This document shows positions 51,446 to 62,773 of a DNA stretch of 64,000 bases, piece by piece (position 1 is the stretch's first letter; each line of letters starts with the position of its first letter). Below the pieces are notes generated by a model that ran no database searches, was not told the origin of the DNA, and was given only the letters and a program-made list of their open reading frames with translations. This DNA comes from Flammula alnicola (taxonomy: Eukaryota; Basidiomycota; Agaricomycetes; Agaricales; Strophariaceae), in assembly GCA_015499995.1 (NCBI GenBank), contig JADNRV010000228.1:1-64000 (forward strand), given 5' to 3'. The position numbers and the translations under genes are program-made.

Positions 51446-51959
51446 GGAAATGTTATACGTGGTGCGGGGAAGAGGATATTTCTGAACGTCGTGGTTTTTG
51501 GTTTGGAGGGAGAGTCTGGGAAGAGGCAGTAGGAGAAACTGGATCCTTATAAGCCCATTTGTTATGGTATATTTGTGATATTTGCGGATATTGGAAGGGA
51601 GATTAATATATTCCTTTCGAGGGACTTTTACGGACAGATCACGGCATTTGCCACAGCCGATCGCCTCCGATTGGTTCGCTAGCAAATGTACCCTAATTCC
51701 CGTGTCTTACACCATCAAGGGCGATATATCTGTCACTTGTCACGCCCGACACTCTGGATGCCGTGTCCCAATGACTTCTAGCAACGGAATCAGTATTTTC
51801 TGTCACTTGTCACGCTATCACTCGCCTGGGATGCCGAGGATGAGCTAAACGAACTGGCTCGCGTGCCAAGTTGGGACTCGATGCAGACACGTTGATTCGG
51901 AGTTGAACAGCGCATACGCTCAGCTCGACAAAGTTGACCTCCGTCTTCAACAAACAGCC
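51446..51959. promoter_or_regulatory. divergent intergenic region
   Basis: The zinc-ribbon-like gene (minus) and the Apq12-like gene (plus) start at its two ends, so it must hold both promoters. A tandem word TCTGTCACTTGTCACGC occurs twice near 51729 and 51798 and may be a regulatory or simple local repeat. Confidence 0.45.
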
Positions 51960-52706
51960 ATGGTCTATCCAGCGGAAGGACTTTTACCTGCTGTTCTTGA
52001 TCCCTTTCTGGAATATCTTTCAGCCAATCTTCCCCCTCCGCTCTACTCATTTGTGGTCAAATTGCTATCGCATTCCTTTGCAGCTGTATCAGCATGCGCC
52101 AGCCTCGGTGCCTCGCTTTTATCCAATGCTCCAGGAGACTGGAACGCCCAAACACTATTGCCTCCCATTATCATGATCCTTGTGGCATATCTTGCCCTTT
52201 CAAGTCTATATCGAACCACTAGCTGGTTATTGCGACTCATTTTCTGGTTCATGAAGTGGGGAACGCTTTGGGGCATCTTTATCGGAGGGGTGGGATATTT
52301 AATGGGGAACGCTGGGGGAAATGCAGTCGGAAACCAGGGTGGTGTTCCAGCTCTTGGAGGATTCCTCGCAAGTTTGCTCAAGGATCCCAGTCGCACAACA
52401 AAGACCCGCCAATCAAAAACTCGCACTGCAAGGACAAAGGCGAAGCGACCGAAAGCATGGGAATCATTCGAACGCCATCAAGAGTGGCAGTATGGACAAG
52501 AGAACGAGGGCCATGGCGAAAACGATCAAGTACAGCAGCTGATGTCAATGGTCGCTGATGCTGCTGGGAATCTCTTCGGGAGAAACTTGTGGGGCGCGGT
52601 GAAAGGCATGGTTGGAGACAGCCCAACTTCGGAAGAGGAAGAGGGAAAGCGTTCGAAAGCTTCTCCGCCGTCGAAAGGCAAGGCTGGAGGTTCTCGCTCA
52701 AGGTGA
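51960..52706 (+). CDS. Apq12-like nuclear envelope/nuclear pore biogenesis protein
   Basis: A single exon of 248 residues. The conserved part has LLPPIIMILVAYLALSSLY, then TTSWLLRLIFWFMKWGTLWG, two membrane segments as in Apq12 of yeasts, which acts in nuclear pore assembly and membrane lipid balance at the ER/nuclear envelope. A further hydrophobic, glycine-rich segment follows (GGVGYLMGNAGGNAVGN). The C-terminal half is basic and then acidic with SEEEEGKRSK, ending GGSRSR, longer than in yeast. The ATG at 51960 is the first that leads directly into the N-terminal hydrophobic region. The family call rests on the two-helix pattern. Confidence 0.72.
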   Translation: MVYPAEGLLPAVLDPFLEYLSANLPPPLYSFVVKLLSHSFAAVSACASLGASLLSNAPGDWNAQTLLPPIIMILVAYLALSSLYRTTSWLLRLIFWFMKWGTLWGIFIGGVGYLMGNAGGNAVGNQGGVPALGGFLASLLKDPSRTTKTRQSKTRTARTKAKRPKAWESFERHQEWQYGQENEGHGENDQVQQLMSMVADAAGNLFGRNLWGAVKGMVGDSPTSEEEEGKRSKASPPSKGKAGGSRSR

Positions 52707-52831
52707 CCTAACACACGAATACTCACCCCACTTGTATATTACGTTCTAAGACCGTTTGACGAATTCCATGATAAATTGACAATGGATTACCAATGACGTC
52801 TAAAAGAAGGAAACAATGTAGAGAGAGCTGC

Positions 52832-53407
52832 TCATGAAGCCTTCTCCTTCTGAGCTTCGGGATGGTTCATTCGGTAGCTATACATGAAAGCTCAATGAAA
52901 ACGCAGAATATAAAATGAGGAAAGGACTTACTTGGCAATGCGACCCAATTGCGTCAAGCCAGAGAGACCAACGAAGAAGTTAACCTGCATGGAGAGGCAT
53001 CAGCCATTGTTATGGGTTGGAGGGCCGTGTATCGTACCGCTGCCAAGCTGTAATTAATGGGTGTAATCACCAACGAGTAGCGCACCCAGATGAATCCAGT
53101 CGCAGTAAGAGCTAAACATGGTGTCAAATCTCTGCGCAAGTGCCTCCAGTTACTAACAACTCACCGAGATTTTGAGACACGCTCAGCTTGTCAGCCGGGC
53201 GAGTCAGGTCTTTCACTCCTGCAGCGACCAAGCACCATTTCATTAAGGGTGCCCAGAAGAAGACAGTCTTCGGTCCTGGATTGGTTTGCCATCATGAGGA
53301 AAGAGAACATTGGAAATGGGAAATAATCAACTCTGGGGCTAACCTGCGGGGTGATTCATGAACGCTTGGAATTTGGATGCACCGGCCGATGCTGCAGGTC
53401 CAGACAT
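52832..53407 (-). CDS. MPC2: mitochondrial pyruvate carrier subunit 2
   Basis: MPC2 pairs with MPC1 in the inner mitochondrial membrane to import pyruvate. Five exons (53407-53344, 53275-53165, 53111-53038, 52984-52932, 52877-52832) give 115 residues. The family core is complete: FMNHPAGPKTVFFWAPLMKW, DLTRPADKLSVSQNLALTAT, GFIWVRYSLVITPINYSLAA, and VNFFVGLSGLTQLGRIA. The C-terminal tail after the last helix is short and charged. All splice sites are GT-AG and the phases fit. No defect seen. Confidence 0.93.
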
Positions 53408-53559
53408 TTTGGTGGATACACGAGAGACACGTCTACGAAGAAAAAGGAAGAAGGGAGCTTTCAGGGTCTTGTGGGGTGTGTCAATTACTTGCAGTGACTG
53501 CTTTGAAAAACTGATTACGTAATGAAAGTACTACTCGGAAGATGGCCCTCGGTCACTTG

Positions 53560-53940
53560 AACGCCTTGCCGACCACACACGCTGAAATAACTGCAGGACC
53601 TGTACCCTCCATTTCTTCGTCATGGATGTCCCTCTGGCACAAGCATCGGCAGTTTCATGCGAAAGAGCTTTTTTTTCCAGCAAGGAAACCTGTACTCAAC
53701 GTCGGAACTGAAGCGGTCGTCAACTCCTCGAGGCTCTTCGGATTCTCAAGCATTGAATTCAGGTCAGCCCGACTTGGGTTTGTGGCTGAAATTTAATCCT
53801 TGCGAAAGAGGAGGACTACAGCATTTCAGCCCCCCTAACAGAAACGATAAAACAGAGACGACTATCGGCGAACTCATGAAAGCCCGTAAAATTGAGGAGT
53901 TGCAGGACCTTGTTGGCAACTCAGAAGGTTCATAAATTAT
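53560..53940 (+). pseudogene. hAT transposase C-terminal relic
   Basis: One frame reads MDVPLAQASAVSCERAFFSS and then KETCTQRRN, the start of the hAT dimerisation domain, followed after a stop by LLEALRILKH, which continues it. Further stops (53709 onward) interrupt the frame. Nothing of the catalytic part is seen upstream, so this is a short dead fragment. A hAT-type MITE occurs at the right end of the window but the two share no checked ends. Confidence 0.7.
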
Positions 53941-54070
53941 ATCATTACAGTTCGTAAACAGGAAGTGAAACGAAATCCCACCTCGATTCGCTCTAGTTCG
54001 CTTCGCGGCAACACTGTCCTGTTTATGACGGATTAAGACAATTTACACATGAGAAACATAAGACATACCT

Positions 54071-54646
54071 TCATTTACGACCCTTTGCTTTCACAAGTAT
54101 GAACCCATCTTCATCGACCTCAGGCTCCCGTGGCGTTGTCTTGGGTATAGGGTGCTCTACAAGCTGAGGGGCCTCCTCTCCATCCGATGTATCATCTTCA
54201 CCTTCCTCGTCGTCTTCCCAATCTTCAGCATCATCGCTGACCACCTTCTCCTGAGCATTCGGCTTCTTTCCCTTCACGTTCTGCGCCATCTCTTCGAATT
54301 TCACAAGAAGATCTTGTTTGCTCGCGCATGTTTCGTCCCACAAGCGAACGATATCCTGCGCGACACTCTCTGCACTTCCATCCTCTACAATGGCTTCAAA
54401 CTCATCCGACATTACTTGAAGAAGCAGTTCTTCGATGTATTGGTCATCTGGCATTTGGACTTGTTCTTCGAAGGCGTCGACGATTACTGAAGCCAACCAT
54501 GTACGTTTGGCAGATGCATTAGGACCACCCCAGTTTTCCTGGACTGCAATCCGTAAAGTTGTCCAGATGGCCAGCCTAGCTATAACACCCCGAGCAAAAA
54601 GAACAGAAGAGGGAGGAGGCGCGGCAGGTGTTTGAGAGTTGTCCAT
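54071..54646 (-). CDS. TSR2: pre-rRNA-processing protein TSR2
   Basis: TSR2 escorts ribosomal protein eS26 and is needed for 20S pre-rRNA processing. A single exon of 191 residues starts at the ATG at 54646 (MDNSQTPAAPPPSS); a longer upstream reading lacks an ATG. The family core is clear: LFARGVIARLAIWTTLRIAV, QENWGGPNASAKRTWLASVI, YIEELLLQVMSDEFEAIVED and VAQDIVRLWDETC. The C-terminal acidic stretch (DDAEDWEDDEEGEDD) and the final DEDGFILVKAKGRK are typical. No defect. Confidence 0.93.
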   Translation of the reverse strand: MDNSQTPAAPPPSSVLFARGVIARLAIWTTLRIAVQENWGGPNASAKRTWLASVIVDAFEEQVQMPDDQYIEELLLQVMSDEFEAIVEDGSAESVAQDIVRLWDETCASKQDLLVKFEEMAQNVKGKKPNAQEKVVSDDAEDWEDDEEGEDDTSDGEEAPQLVEHPIPKTTPREPEVDEDGFILVKAKGRK

Positions 54647-54954
54647 TTCAATCAAGATAGTTTTTTCGCGTCGCGGAGGATCGCTTGACAAGTACTATAC
54701 AGAGTCTCCTGCAAAGGCAGTGCGACCGAAAACTGATTATGTAATGAAGCATTATCATGAGAGCAAACCCACAAGACAACTTGCCACAACGCCTTGCCAA
54801 CCACTCAGGCACTCAGGTACTTATATGAGAGCAACGGCCGGGCCCGACCATGACAGGCTTTCTTTTACTTAAAATATTTCTTCCAGTCAACGGAGAAGGA
54901 CGCTGTCATTATGTGAAGACACTACAACAGAGTCAAATCTAGTATACGATCAAT
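54647..54954. other. intergenic, no gene seen
   Basis: This is the 5' flank of TSR2 and 3' flank of the four-helix membrane gene. A duplicated CACTCAGG occurs near 54805. Nothing else. Confidence 0.5.
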
Positions 54955-55737
54955 TTACCAAGATTCAGTGTCTTTGACAATGCTTTGCGCCTCCTCCTCC
55001 GCAAGCTGCTTGCTATAGTTGACCACAATGAAACAGGCCCCTGAGAGAAGAAGAGACGTGAGCAAGCAAGATTTAAAAAGATTGAAATTTGATGGGGAGA
55101 CGCACAGGTTTCCAACAACCACGCAAGAATGAACACTCCGATCATGAGGCTCTTCAAGAGGGCCGCGCCATTGCGACACACAGTGAGAACCCCCGGATCC
55201 TCCGAGCCGCTAGCACAGTCGGAGATATACTTGGGCGCATCCTTGAAGTTACGGTGGATAGCATAGATACCCATGCCCAGATTGAAGAGGAGGTGGACAA
55301 TGAGCATCGCCAAGTACGATCTGATGAATCCAAGTTTTCTGGTGACGGCTCCGATGAAGCTGCATTGAAAGACAAGTGAGCAGGCCGGCATGACCAACTG
55401 CGGAGATCACACTTACCCAAAGATGGAGACTATTGCCAACAATATATAGATAATTATTTGAATGATTGCGGCAGTTCTGCTTCCATCTGGAAGGTATGTT
55501 TTAGCTTCCAATACTTAGCTAGTATCGCAAAGCGCGAATACATACCGGAGCGTTTTAAGTTGATAATTGAAGCTGCCGTGATTGCAGATCCTCCAATTAA
55601 ACCGAGTAATGCTAGAAGCTATGATTTTCAATTTCAGTTACCCCAGAACATAGCTGGAAAGAGAAAGAAATACTCACAATTACACCGGCTCTGACGGGGA
55701 TACAGCAACAGAATGTGCGACTGAGGACTCTGGTCAT
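54955..55737 (-). CDS. four-helix membrane protein, agaricomycete type
   Basis: Five exons (55737-55678, 55618-55546, 55486-55417, 55359-55106, 55040-54955) give 180 residues. The start MTRVLSRTFCCCIPVRAGVI has a cysteine cluster that could be acylated. Four hydrophobic helices follow: LLALLGLIGGSAITAASI, IIQIIIYILLAIVSIFGFIG, YLAMLIVHLLFNLGMGIYAI and LLKSLMIGVFILAWLLETWA, with a loop carrying two cysteines (CASGSEDPGVLTVC). The tail is acidic (KQLAEEEAQSIVKDTESW). It resembles small tetraspan families that are multi-copy in mushrooms. Function is unknown. Confidence 0.75.
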
Positions 55738-56346
55738 TTTCTTCGTGGGATGAGTCGTTTCTTAGTGTAATTTAGTGGTATACGTCTGCAGAGATCAACT
55801 CTGGTGTTGTGGACAAGTAAGCTTAGTGGAGAGCGCAGTGGGTGAGGACCAGCCTATGGGGGTCAATGAAACGTCGCCAGGAGGTTTATATAGTCCATCC
55901 ACCCGTGAGAAAACTCTCGGACATCCAACATTTGCGATGTGCACACTGCACACAGCCTTCATATGTCATGATTACTTAAAAAAACAACCGATGCTGGGCG
56001 GTAGAGTCTAGACAGTCGCTCTTGGACACAGCCATTCCAACCTATTTAATTTGCGAGCTTTTTGCGAACCTCTCTGCGTCCTCGCATAATTTCAAATACT
56101 TATTCAATTCGCAGCTCATGATATCCGATTCGCTTCGAGTCTTCGACAGTACCGTACCGTGACGATCACTGATGGCCAGTATATATCCTACCCGCTATCT
56201 AAAGAATATCATACACATTAATCCGCCTTCCAGAAACGATAACCGAGTGCGAGGTATACACTAGTACATACACATACTGTACAACAACAAGAAAGAGGTC
56301 AGTCGTACACTTACAAAAATTCTTATTGCTCATTCGAATTCGGAGT
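55738..56346. promoter_or_regulatory. promoter region of the four-helix membrane gene
   Basis: On the minus strand TATATAAA at 55892-55885 lies 148 bp before the start codon and is a good TATA-box candidate. The rest up to 56346 is the 3' flank of the DUF3759-type gene and holds no other feature. Confidence 0.5.
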
Positions 56347-57856
56347 TTAGTATCTCGACGAATGGTGCGAGTGGCGGTCGTCATAATCTGGATTCGAGCT
56401 GTGCGATCGCTTGGAGTGCTTGTGCTTCCTTGGCTTGTGGATGACAATCGTTTGCCCAGGTTGTTGCATAGGCATCCCAACGGGCATACTCATGGCAGTT
56501 CCCATGTAGGGTGTTTGTTGTGGGTACGAGAATGAGGAACTCCTAGAGCGTGGATATCCCATTGGGACGCCCAGAGTCGATCCGTTATAGGATGATGCGA
56601 TTCCTGGAGGCATCGAAGTATTGTAGGCAGAGGGACTAACACCCATTGTCATCGGAGTACCGTATGCGGACCCAGCTGACATCGGAACGCCATTAGGGTT
56701 GTATGGTGACCCCAAGGGCATGGGCATCGCCCCTGTGCTCCCAGCGTAGCCGCCGAAAGATTGACCGGGAAAAGCTGTCTGCGGAATAGCACCCATTGAA
56801 GCGGAAGAGTAAGCTTGACCTGGGAAGGGCATTACACCCGACTGCGAGTAAGAGCGGTGTCTCGAGTGTGATCTGCCGTGTCGAGAATGGGAACGGGCAT
56901 GTGGGGCATATGGATATAAGAGTTCATCATCGTCGGCGTATGGATCGTCCAAAGATCCCGTGCGAAAACGAGGCCGAGATCGATAATCTTCCTCACGAGT
57001 CTGTGGGTATAGTTGTTAGTCAGATGAACTGTATTTGACACTCCGAATATACCTGATAAAAGATATAATTGGCGGTATGTGCAGCAGCTTCTGTAGCAGC
57101 CAACCGTGCATAATTGTCGTTTGGACGGGACGAAAATTGTAACAGTCGAGTGGCTGACTTGTGTGTCAGGGCCTGAAAGAACAGCTGGAAATACTTGACC
57201 CATACCTTCAGCAACTGCCAGGGCAGTTAAAGCTTCCCGTTGTCTTTCGATGTCACCATGGAGTGGTTCGTAGATAGACTTGTTATAAATCCAGGTCCTG
57301 TAAGCTTCATATGCGGCCGCATGCCCAAGTTCCTCGGGCGCTAAGAAATTGACCTCGTTCTAAGATGTGGACTAGATGAGCGCTTATTGTGACCTCAAGG
57401 TTTGGAATCGCACTAGCCTGAGGACCATAAGCACGTCTGTGCCAGTGACGTGCTTCATGCAAACCGACTCCCATGCCACCTGCAGGAGCACCGCCATATT
57501 CTCTGACTCGGTTCCAAGCATGATCAAAGAGATACCTGGGATATGAAAGGGATGTATGGCGATGGTCATAGTTGAAGTTGGTTCCACTTACGGATCGGCA
57601 TTCGCTGCATGCGCGCGATAATATTCGGGCCCTCCCCCTACAGGTTTACGGCGGTTACACGTCAGAAGGCGAGATGATCCAGCACGATCTCGACTTACAA
57701 GAAGACTGAGGCTGAAAGGTAACTGGCGGAGGAGGGCCAAATACATACTAGATGGAGTACGTAATTAGGAGTAATCAGCGCTGCGAAGAAAAGAACACGA
57801 ACTTGGTTTGTTCCCCAGCCTGGCTGGCCACTTTGCTGATAATAACCGTAAGCCAT
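56347..57856 (-). CDS. DUF3759/CipC-like protein with glycine/proline-rich ends
   Basis: The start MAYGYYQQSGQPGWGTNQ at 57856 leads through small exons (YVFGPPPPVTFQPQSS; GGGPEYYRAHAANADP; YLFDHAWNRVREYGGAPAGG) to the conserved core EVNFLAPEELGHAAAYEAY and REALTALAVAEATRLLQF. This fits DUF3759, the domain of the fungal CipC family, which is often stress-induced and has no known activity. The last exon encodes a long serine/histidine- and Gly/Met-rich tail ending DDRHSHHSSRY. About seven exons. The splice after GPQA uses gtgcga. The tail is disordered and includes an RSHSRHGRSHSRH repeat. Confidence 0.75.
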
Positions 57857-58027
57857 GGTGGGCGTATCGAAAGAAACGGACTTTCAATGGCCGCCAGTCC
57901 TTGAGGCTTGACGTTTGGTGGCATTGCATCAGTCCTCGAGGGCCGGATTTCCTTTATTGGCAAGATCCATACCACTATGAAGGTAATTTCCTGCTACAGT
58001 AAGTATTCGATTTGAACCACATGCATC

Positions 58028-61000
58028 ATGTCTGGTGGGTCCTCTTGTGTTATTAAAACACTTTCTCTGTCTGACTACCGATTCCCAGAATACTCAGTCT
58101 TTGCCAGTCCGGATTTCGATCCCAACGAATATGCCAACGCTATTCTAGCAGCCGATACATACCCTCCTTCAGAATCCAAACTCGTCCCCAGAGCATCGAC
58201 GCACTCGAAAGGATCAGCTCAGGATTCAATCGCCAAAGAAGACATCTCTGTGGCTATTTCGAAGCTCACTTTTGGAATAGAGGATGTCTCGAAGCAGATT
58301 AGGAACTTGGTGCGTGAATGCAACGCCTCTTCATTGGCAAGAGCAAGGTGTTGATGCACTTTCATCGTTGAGGTTACAGCTCACCATGAAGATCTCTTAA
58401 CCCAAGCCTCAAATGCAAATGCACTTTCTGGTGCCCTCGTTTCAGTCCGTGCTGGTCTGAGCGACCTGGATACCTCTGTTGAAAGGTTAGCTCATGTTAC
58501 TGTGATTTCGCAGTTACTTATATCGTATACGTCAGGCTTCGCGTCAAGATCAATGTTCCGTACGAAACGCTGCAAACCCTAGTCACTAGACTGCAGCGAT
58601 TTCATCAAGCATCCGATGTACTGAGACGAACTTCGCGCTTTGTCATCCTCGCGCGACGATTGCAGGTTCAGATGAATGAAATCCAAGGCATCAAAGGTCC
58701 TGACCAAAGTTCGGCCGATGAATTGGCGACAGCAACTCTCGTGCATGGAAAGGATATCGAAGACGAGAAGGAACGCGCCATCGCAAAGGCTGCTTTAAGT
58801 ATCGCAGAGCTTGGTGCGCCATATCAAGCCATGTTCGGAAGCGCAACTGAGAACCTTGCTTGCAGGAGCCCTTCTCAATGCCCCCGAAAATCAAGAAGAA
58901 AATGAGCTCAATTCTCCACAATCGGAGAACTATTCTATACCCCTGCGCTCTATAACAGTGGTGGCATCCCATGAAGCTTTTATTGAAGATGCTCGGTCTG
59001 TCATCACGACGGAGATGGAGAACATGGTTTTGAGTGGCCTCTCTACCCTTGTATGTCTGCTCAAATATTACGGCACTTCGTTTAGACTCTTATTGCTTTT
59101 CAGAACCAAACGTTGCTGGCGTCCTCGTTGCAGACGGCTTACAACTTAGGAGTCCTGCCAACCCTCGTACAAAGTCTCTTGTTCGACCTTTCGCAAGCGG
59201 TAGAAGATCGAATACGTAGTACTTTTGACCTCAACAAGATCTCAAAGGATGCATCTGCGAAAGGCAAGCCATTCATTTCGCAGCTGCCATGGTCTTGGTC
59301 TTGACTGATTGGAATTCACAGAATCGACGACGACGAACACGCCGAGCACTCCACAAATGTACAGATCCCGTGTCAGGACAGAGCCTACAAATGTAACAGC
59401 ACCTCAGTGGTCCGCTGCCCTTTGGAGTCGGCTAGAGGTCATGTTCCAAGAAATGGCAGACTGTTGCATAAAGGTGCGTGGCATTTCCATGCTTCCGTTA
59501 AAATAATCAGCCTTAATTTACTCGAGTATCGTCCAGGTCTATGCCCTCGAGAAGGTCCTAAAGATGAAAAAAGATGCATCGACCCATGTCGTCTTTTTGG
59601 AAGAGGCAATGAAGGTAGTTTTCTTCGTTTCTTTCGTTTATTGGTTAACTGACGACATTTCACCTAGGTGTTAGAGAACAATCCAAGTGCTACCTTTTGG
59701 ATGTCTCTCAGCCGTGCCCTTCAAAAGCATTTCCAAGATTCTTCCAAGGGTCAGCACGCTAGGTTGCGTCTCGAAATGTCTACTCACTGTCTTCGGTTTA
59801 GGATCATCCTTCCTCCAGCAAACTATATCCACAGGTTATCCACGATTACTACGATTATTCCACGACTTCTTCGGGAAAATCGCCGTACATACCGATACGG
59901 TCTACAGTGTCACATATCAAAGGTAAATCCCTTTACCAGGCGGTGTTCGGGAATTGACACTCTACATTTAGTCCTGAAACTATCCTCCTCCTCCGTTCGT
60001 TGTCAAGTGTCGAAGCCCAGTATCTTTCAAGGTCCTCGAATAAGATCAATGAAGCCGTTGGCCAAGCATTCTCGGGCGGTACTCGAATTCCTCCAGGCGC
60101 AAGCGAAGGAATCAATGTTGCACGTATAGTCGTAAATGAACTCGATGCAGCGCGCTTCGACCCGTTGCTGGTTAGAGCTGTTGCCAAAAACACTGCGCTG
60201 TGTCTCGATAACGTGTTAGGAAGATTAGAAAACTTGGTGTGTTGTCTATTTGATTGTTTTGTTCCACAATATTCTGAGTTTCTTTGGGAAGATATCGAGG
60301 GATAGAGTTGCGACTTCCCTGTCTGGAGCTTCAGCTACTCCTCAGCAAATCTCTAACGCAAATTTGGCTAATTTTTTATATCAAGCTTGGACTCGACTCG
60401 TTACCCTTAGTGAAGAATATACCCCAAATGTCTTTGGCATTTTGCAACCCAGCATACAGGCTAGTTCATTCCTCCATTCATATTTTGTTGCTAATTGAAC
60501 TTTACAGAATATGTACCAAGTTTTCGAACGCATCATTGATCCACTCACGACAGCCATCCGGCGTGAACTAAGTGCAATCATTGCTAAACTGCACCGCATC
60601 GACTTTTCAAAGTCTGTTGACCCTAATGCTGGCATGGGCGGTTCGAGTCTATACATCAAAGAGTTGACTGAGAAGCTGTCGTTCATCAAGTCAGAGATAA
60701 TGAGTGGATATAATCTTGGCAGTCATCAGCGAACCTGGTCAGTTATCCCGCAATTCATACCAGTACAAAACTAAAGGCATTTTTAGGGTAACATCTATTG
60801 TGAAATATGTGATCAGAACCTTCATTTTGCACATCTCGATTGCGAGTCCGCTCGGAGAGAGTGGCAAGCTTCAAATGGCCAGCGACATGACGGGGCTCGA
60901 GTTTGCCCTCAATGCCTTTATTGTTGACAACACCCAGAACAAGCGGGGAGGGAATCTGGAGTTAATTGGTGACGAGTATCGAGCCCTTCGTGCAATGCGG

Positions 61001-61368
61001 TGAGTGCTAGACTATTGATGCCAATAATCGCTCTACTGAGTCGAAGCAACAGGCCGCTTTTCTTCCTCGAGAACAAAGAGCTTGCCTCAAGAAGTCATAC
61101 AGCCGGCCTTCCACCTTTGATCGTTCTGCATCACATTTTGGTTCGGTCGCCGATTCCGCTTCCCCACAAACTGCACGGCTGGCAAGAAGCCGAATATGTC
61201 CGATGGGTTGACGAGCACTCTGAGGAAGAATCCTGGACACTCGTCGAGGGGGGATTGACACATTGGGAGAAAGTTTCGGAGACTGAAGGCAAAAACATCA
61301 AGGATGCAATAGAATACGTGGAGCTTGCGAGGGAGGTGTTGAGAAACGCCCAATCGCAAGCAAAATAA
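58028..61368 (+). CDS. COG5: conserved oligomeric Golgi complex subunit 5
   Basis: COG5 is part of lobe B of the Golgi tethering complex used in retrograde traffic. The best start splices a 7-nt first exon (ATGTCTG, 58028-58034) to AATACTCAG, giving MSEYSVFASPDFDPNEYANA; the unspliced reading is open too but puts 17 odd residues before YSVFAS. The conserved N-terminus continues KEDISVAISKLTFGIEDVSK. Later blocks are TEMENMVLSGLSTL, PTLVQSLLFDLSQAVEDRI, TEPTNVTAPQWSAALWSRLE, TGYPRLLRLFHDFFGKIAVH, INEAVGQAFSGGTRIPPG, IIAKLHRIDFSKSVDP and ASDMTGLEFALNAFIVD. About 12 introns; one, starting at 59264, begins GCAAGC rather than GT. The reading is unbroken. Confidence 0.92.
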
Positions 61369-61441
61369 TGTATACGGTATTATTTCCTAAATGGGAATCT
61401 GTATATATAGAAATTTTGTTTTCGAGTCATTGAACCTCTCG

Positions 61442-62623
61442 ATGTCTGCCATTCCTATCCTACGAGCTCGCGTGGCATCCTCAGCCCGTCGGGCCTTCTC
61501 CACAACCTCACATGTGAGACGACCAGAGAATGGCTCTCCAAAGCCGCCTCAGCCACCAAAACCCATAGACGATTCGACCTCTGCGTTGGACTACAAAAGG
61601 GCACAACGAACCCGTCCTCCCCCTCTTCCTGCTACAGACCTGCCTCGTTCGCGTTCTGCAGAAGAGGCCGTTACAAACATTCTCTACAATACCCCACCTC
61701 CCAGTCTCCAGCCGTTCAAAAAGTAAGCATGGAGTCCTGCGCTTTAAATTCCCTCGTCTCATAACCCACGAATTTTCACCAGACACATCCTGAACTGCCT
61801 CGTCCAGAATGAACCTGGAGTGCTCTCTCGCGTATCCGGCATCCTCGCTGGTAGAGGTTTCAACATTGACTCGTTGGTCGTCTGTCGGACGGAAATTCGC
61901 GACCTGAGTCGAATGTGTATCGTCCTGAGCGGTCAAGATGGCGTCGTAGAGCAGGCCAGGAGGCAACTGGAAGACCTTGTTCGTCCACTCTTACATTATT
62001 TTGTTATCGCACACTAACATCAAACCAACCTATGCAGGTCCCTGTCTGGGCTGTTCTCGATTACACCGAAACAAAAGTGATTTCACGAGAGCTCCTCCTA
62101 GCCAAGATCTCCATCCTTGGCCCCGAATACCTCGAAGAACAGCTCGTTGGAGGTCCTTCACACGAACCTCGCAGGGTCAGCGAAGGCCCCGCAGACGAAA
62201 AATTAGAGCGCGAGACCGTCCTCGCGCACAATTTTGAGCGCAGCGCGCTCTCCGACGGCCTTTTGCCGCCTATCACGCCTTCGCAGGCCCTCCGCCTCAA
62301 GCATCAACATCTGCACTCCATCTCCGTCCTCGCAAAACAATTCGGCGCCAAAATCGTCGATGTCAGCGAAAACAGCGTGATTGTTGAGCTCACTGCCAAA
62401 ACTTCAAGGGTAGAAGCTTTCATTAGCCTCTTGAAGCCTTTCGGGATCCTTGAAGCCGCTCGTACTGGTTAGTCCTCATCCTTAAATTGAAAAAGCCTCA
62501 GATTGACACAAATAAACAGGTCTCATGGCTATGCCCAGAACACCCATCAAATCGGACGAAGAGGATGGTGTTCAGGAGGATGAAGGCGGACCTGTGGATG
62601 CCAGTCTCCTCCCACCCGGTTAA
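61442..62623 (+). CDS. ILV6: acetolactate synthase regulatory (small) subunit, mitochondrial
   Basis: ILV6 binds the catalytic Ilv2 subunit and gives valine feedback control of branched-chain amino-acid synthesis in mitochondria. Four exons (61442-61722, 61783-61978, 62038-62467, 62520-62623) give 336 residues. A presequence rich in Arg and Ser (ARVASSARRAFSTTS) is followed by a proline-rich stretch. The ACT domain reads HILNCLVQNEPGVLSRVSGI and GRGFNIDSLVVCRTE. The second domain reads AKQFGAKIVDVSENSVIVEL and FISLLKPFGILEAARTG. The start lies 73 bp after the COG5 stop; TATATATA at 61402-61409 is a possible TATA box. Confidence 0.93.
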
Positions 62624-62773
62624 ATATCATTTATTTGCTAGGTACTATAAAATATTTACAATAAACTAGGATTATACCTATAAATAATTATAAGCGTGTT
62701 CTCTGTCTCCATTTGGAATTTTTGCTATTTTGGCGCAAGTACGGAGCTCCCAAGTACTCACTTGGACTGTACT

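Noticed and set aside
51104..51532. 142-residue plus-strand open frame
   Set aside because: It is the antisense shadow of exons 1 and 2 of the zinc-ribbon-like gene, whose joined minus-strand frame is far more protein-like.
61007..61359. Minus-strand frames over the COG5 3' end
   Set aside because: They mirror COG5 coding sequence and carry no motif.
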